From positions 1-5,959 of the forward strand of contig JALSJG010000021.1 in the NCBI GenBank assembly GCA_026989475.1: a stretch of DNA of 5,959 nucleotides, given 5' to 3'. Shown here piece after piece: positions 5,043 through 5,959 of the stretch. The DNA is from Thermaceae bacterium (GTDB taxonomy: Bacteria; Deinococcota; Deinococci; Deinococcales; Marinithermaceae). The first letter of the stretch is position 1, and every line of letters starts with the position of its first letter. The notes beneath the pieces are model-generated. The model worked only from the letters and a program-made list of their open reading frames with translations. It searched no databases and was not told where the DNA came from. Both the position numbers and the translations under genes were made by a program.

Positions 5043-5745
5043 GCCGGTCTTTGGCCGAGCCCTCGCGGACGGCGATCTCGAGGAGGCCGGCGGAGCCGGT
5101 GTAGCAAAGGGCCTCCCCCGGGGCCACGTCGCTGAAGGTGGAATGGCAGGGGAGCTCCCGCTCCCCGATCCGAAGCCTTGCCCCCGGGGGCGGGGGGCCC
5201 TGGATCGTGGTGATCGCGTTCCCGAAGCGGTCGAAGGTGAGGATCTCGCCGTCGGGGCCGGGGGTGAGGGCGAGCGGCAGGCGGACGAGCGCGCCGGGGT
5301 CCAGGGGTTCGCCGAGTCGCTCGAGGGGGACCCCCTTGGCGAGCGCCGCCGCCGCGGGGGCGAAGACGTCGCGGCCGTGGAAGGTGCGGCTCGCCCCCGG
5401 CGGGACCGGGAGGACCCGGGCGGCGGTGGCCGGGTCCTCGGCGAGGGCGAGGGTGAGGATCCCGTTGTCCGGAGCGACGAAGAGGAGGCGTCGGGTGCGG
5501 ACCGCGACCGCCCGGCGCCCGCTTCCCACCCCGGGGTCCACCACCGCGAGCACCACCGCCCCCTCGGGGAGGTAGGGGGCGGCCTCGAAGAGGGCGTAGG
5601 CGGCCCGGCGCAGATCGCCCGGGGGGAGGTCGTGGGCGAGGTCGAACTGGGGAGCGCTCGGGGCTCGGGCGTGGATCACCGCCCGCACCACCCCGGCGTA
5701 GGGGTCCTCGCTGCCGAAGTCCGAGAGAAAGAAGACCGGCCGCAT
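4996..5745 (-). CDS. S-adenosylmethionine hydrolase (SAM hydroxide adenosyltransferase, DUF62 family)
   Basis: This 249-residue protein belongs to the family that includes fluorinase and chlorinase; the common bacterial and archaeal members use water or hydroxide to split SAM into adenosine and methionine. Visible motifs are FLSDFGSEDPYAG (6-18), VVDPGVGSGRR (68-78), APDNGILTLA (91-100), FHGRDVFAPAAA (122-133) and FDRFGNAITTI (171-181). The triad expected for the hydroxide type, Asp70, Arg77 and His123, is present, which favours hydrolase over halogenase. The family's usual TN in the last motif is TT here. ATG 5745 is chosen because MRPVFFLSDFG is the canonical start; a longer frame to 5883 would run through the divergent stress-protein gene. 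The likely -10 box lies six bases before the ATG, with no ribosome site, so the mRNA is probably leaderless. Its tail overlaps surE by 47 bp. Confidence 0.93.
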   Translation of the reverse strand: MRPVFFLSDFGSEDPYAGVVRAVIHARAPSAPQFDLAHDLPPGDLRRAAYALFEAAPYLPEGAVVLAVVDPGVGSGRRAVAVRTRRLLFVAPDNGILTLALAEDPATAARVLPVPPGASRTFHGRDVFAPAAAALAKGVPLERLGEPLDPGALVRLPLALTPGPDGEILTFDRFGNAITTIQGPPPPGARLRIGERELPCHSTFSDVAPGEALCYTGSAGLLEIAVREGSAKDRLKLRTGLRVRLSGPA

Positions 5746-5750
5746 GCCCG

Positions 5751-5757
5751 TATTATG
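5751..5757. promoter_or_regulatory. Overlapping divergent -10 boxes for the SAM hydrolase and stress-protein genes
   Basis: The plus strand carries TATTAT (5751-5756), ending six bases before ATG 5763. The minus strand carries CATAAT (5757-5752), ending six bases before ATG 5745. The two boxes share five base pairs, so a single AT patch in a 17 bp intergenic spacer seems to serve both genes. Any -35 elements would have to lie inside the opposite coding regions; I see none that is convincing. There is no ribosome binding site on either side. Confidence 0.6.
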
Positions 5758-5762
5758 GGCGT

Positions 5763-5959
5763 ATGTACCGGCGCATCCTGGTTCCCACCGACGGCAGCGA
5801 CTGCGCCCAGCAGGCCGAGGCCGAGGGGCTCCGGCTGGCGAAGGCCACCGGGGGGAAGGTGACCTTCCTCCACGTGCTCGCAAGCCCGAGCACCCTGGTA
5901 CCGCTCCCGGCGCTGCCGGACGACCTGGATTACAACCTTGCCAAGGCCTTTCAGAACCT
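5763..5959 (+). CDS. Universal stress protein (UspA family), N-terminal part (cut by window edge)
   Basis: The first 65 residues are visible and the gene continues past the right edge. MYRRILVPTDGSDCAQQAEAEGLRLA is the classic start of the UspA alpha/beta fold: a first beta strand ending in PTDGS (D10 lines the nucleotide pocket in ATP-binding members), then an amphipathic helix, then KVTFLHVL as the second strand, followed by the variable SPSTLVPLPALPDDL region. The ATP-binding GxxG signature would lie near the C-terminus, outside the window, so ATP binding cannot be judged. These are small cytoplasmic proteins induced by starvation or stress in other bacteria. The start at 5763 follows TATTAT by six bases with no ribosome site, so the transcript is probably leaderless. 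It is divergent from the SAM hydrolase gene with only 17 bp between the start codons. Confidence 0.9.
   Translation, partial: MYRRILVPTDGSDCAQQAEAEGLRLAKATGGKVTFLHVLASPSTLVPLPALPDDLDYNLAKAFQN

Noticed and set aside
71..5325. The palindrome CTCGAG occurs at least 16 times, by hand count, where base composition would predict about 2, suggesting a possible recognition or signal site.
   Set aside because: Thirteen of the sixteen copies lie in frame as CTC-GAG (Leu-Glu) in genes on both strands, so codon and codon-pair preference explains most of it.
5746..5883. An upstream extension of the SAM hydrolase to 295 residues.
   Set aside because: The added residues are antisense to the stress-protein gene, and the family's normal N-terminus begins at 5745.

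Overview
The window looks like chromosome from a Thermus-type bacterium (order Thermales, Deinococcota; an Oceanithermus or Marinithermus relative is plausible, but genus is a guess). Evidence: the start of dnaX matches the recalled Thermus DnaX N-terminus closely, GC is high, CTC-GAG (Leu-Glu) codon pairs are very frequent, genes are packed with almost no spacers, and several genes have a -10 box so close to the start codon that their mRNAs should be leaderless. There are ten genes, two of them cut by the window edges. I see no RNA gene, mobile element, CRISPR array or rho-independent terminator, and no gene-free stretch over 300 bases.

Layout. (1) 1-739, minus strand: a small unrecognised acidic protein followed 15 nt later by dnaX (clamp-loader subunit), which runs off the left edge. 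(2) 740-820: an AT-rich divergent promoter region with two perfect TATAAT boxes. (3) 821-2595, plus strand: a lipoprotein with a sulfite-oxidase/molybdopterin-binding-like fold, overlapping a membrane histidine kinase. (4) 4238-2543, minus strand: an apparent operon of rhomboid protease, HD-GYP-like phosphohydrolase and stand-alone receiver domain; its end runs 53 bp into the end of the kinase gene. (5) 4281-5042, plus strand: surE nucleotidase. (6) 5745-4996, minus strand: SAM hydrolase (DUF62 family), converging on surE with a 47 bp overlap. (7) 5763 onward, plus strand: a universal stress protein, cut by the right edge, whose -10 box is nearly superimposed on that of the SAM hydrolase gene.

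How it may work together. The centre looks like one signalling locus: an exported lipoprotein that could sense something at the cell surface, a kinase with a roughly 120-residue extracytoplasmic domain and no HAMP domain, a lone receiver protein, and an HD-GYP-like protein translationally overlapped with that receiver. Receiver and HD-GYP domains are often fused in one protein (RpfG type); here they are separate genes in the opposite order. The HD-GYP signature is altered (GGP in place of GYP), so its substrate is uncertain. surE and the SAM hydrolase both act on adenosine-containing metabolites and may be functionally linked. All pathway links are inference from gene position.
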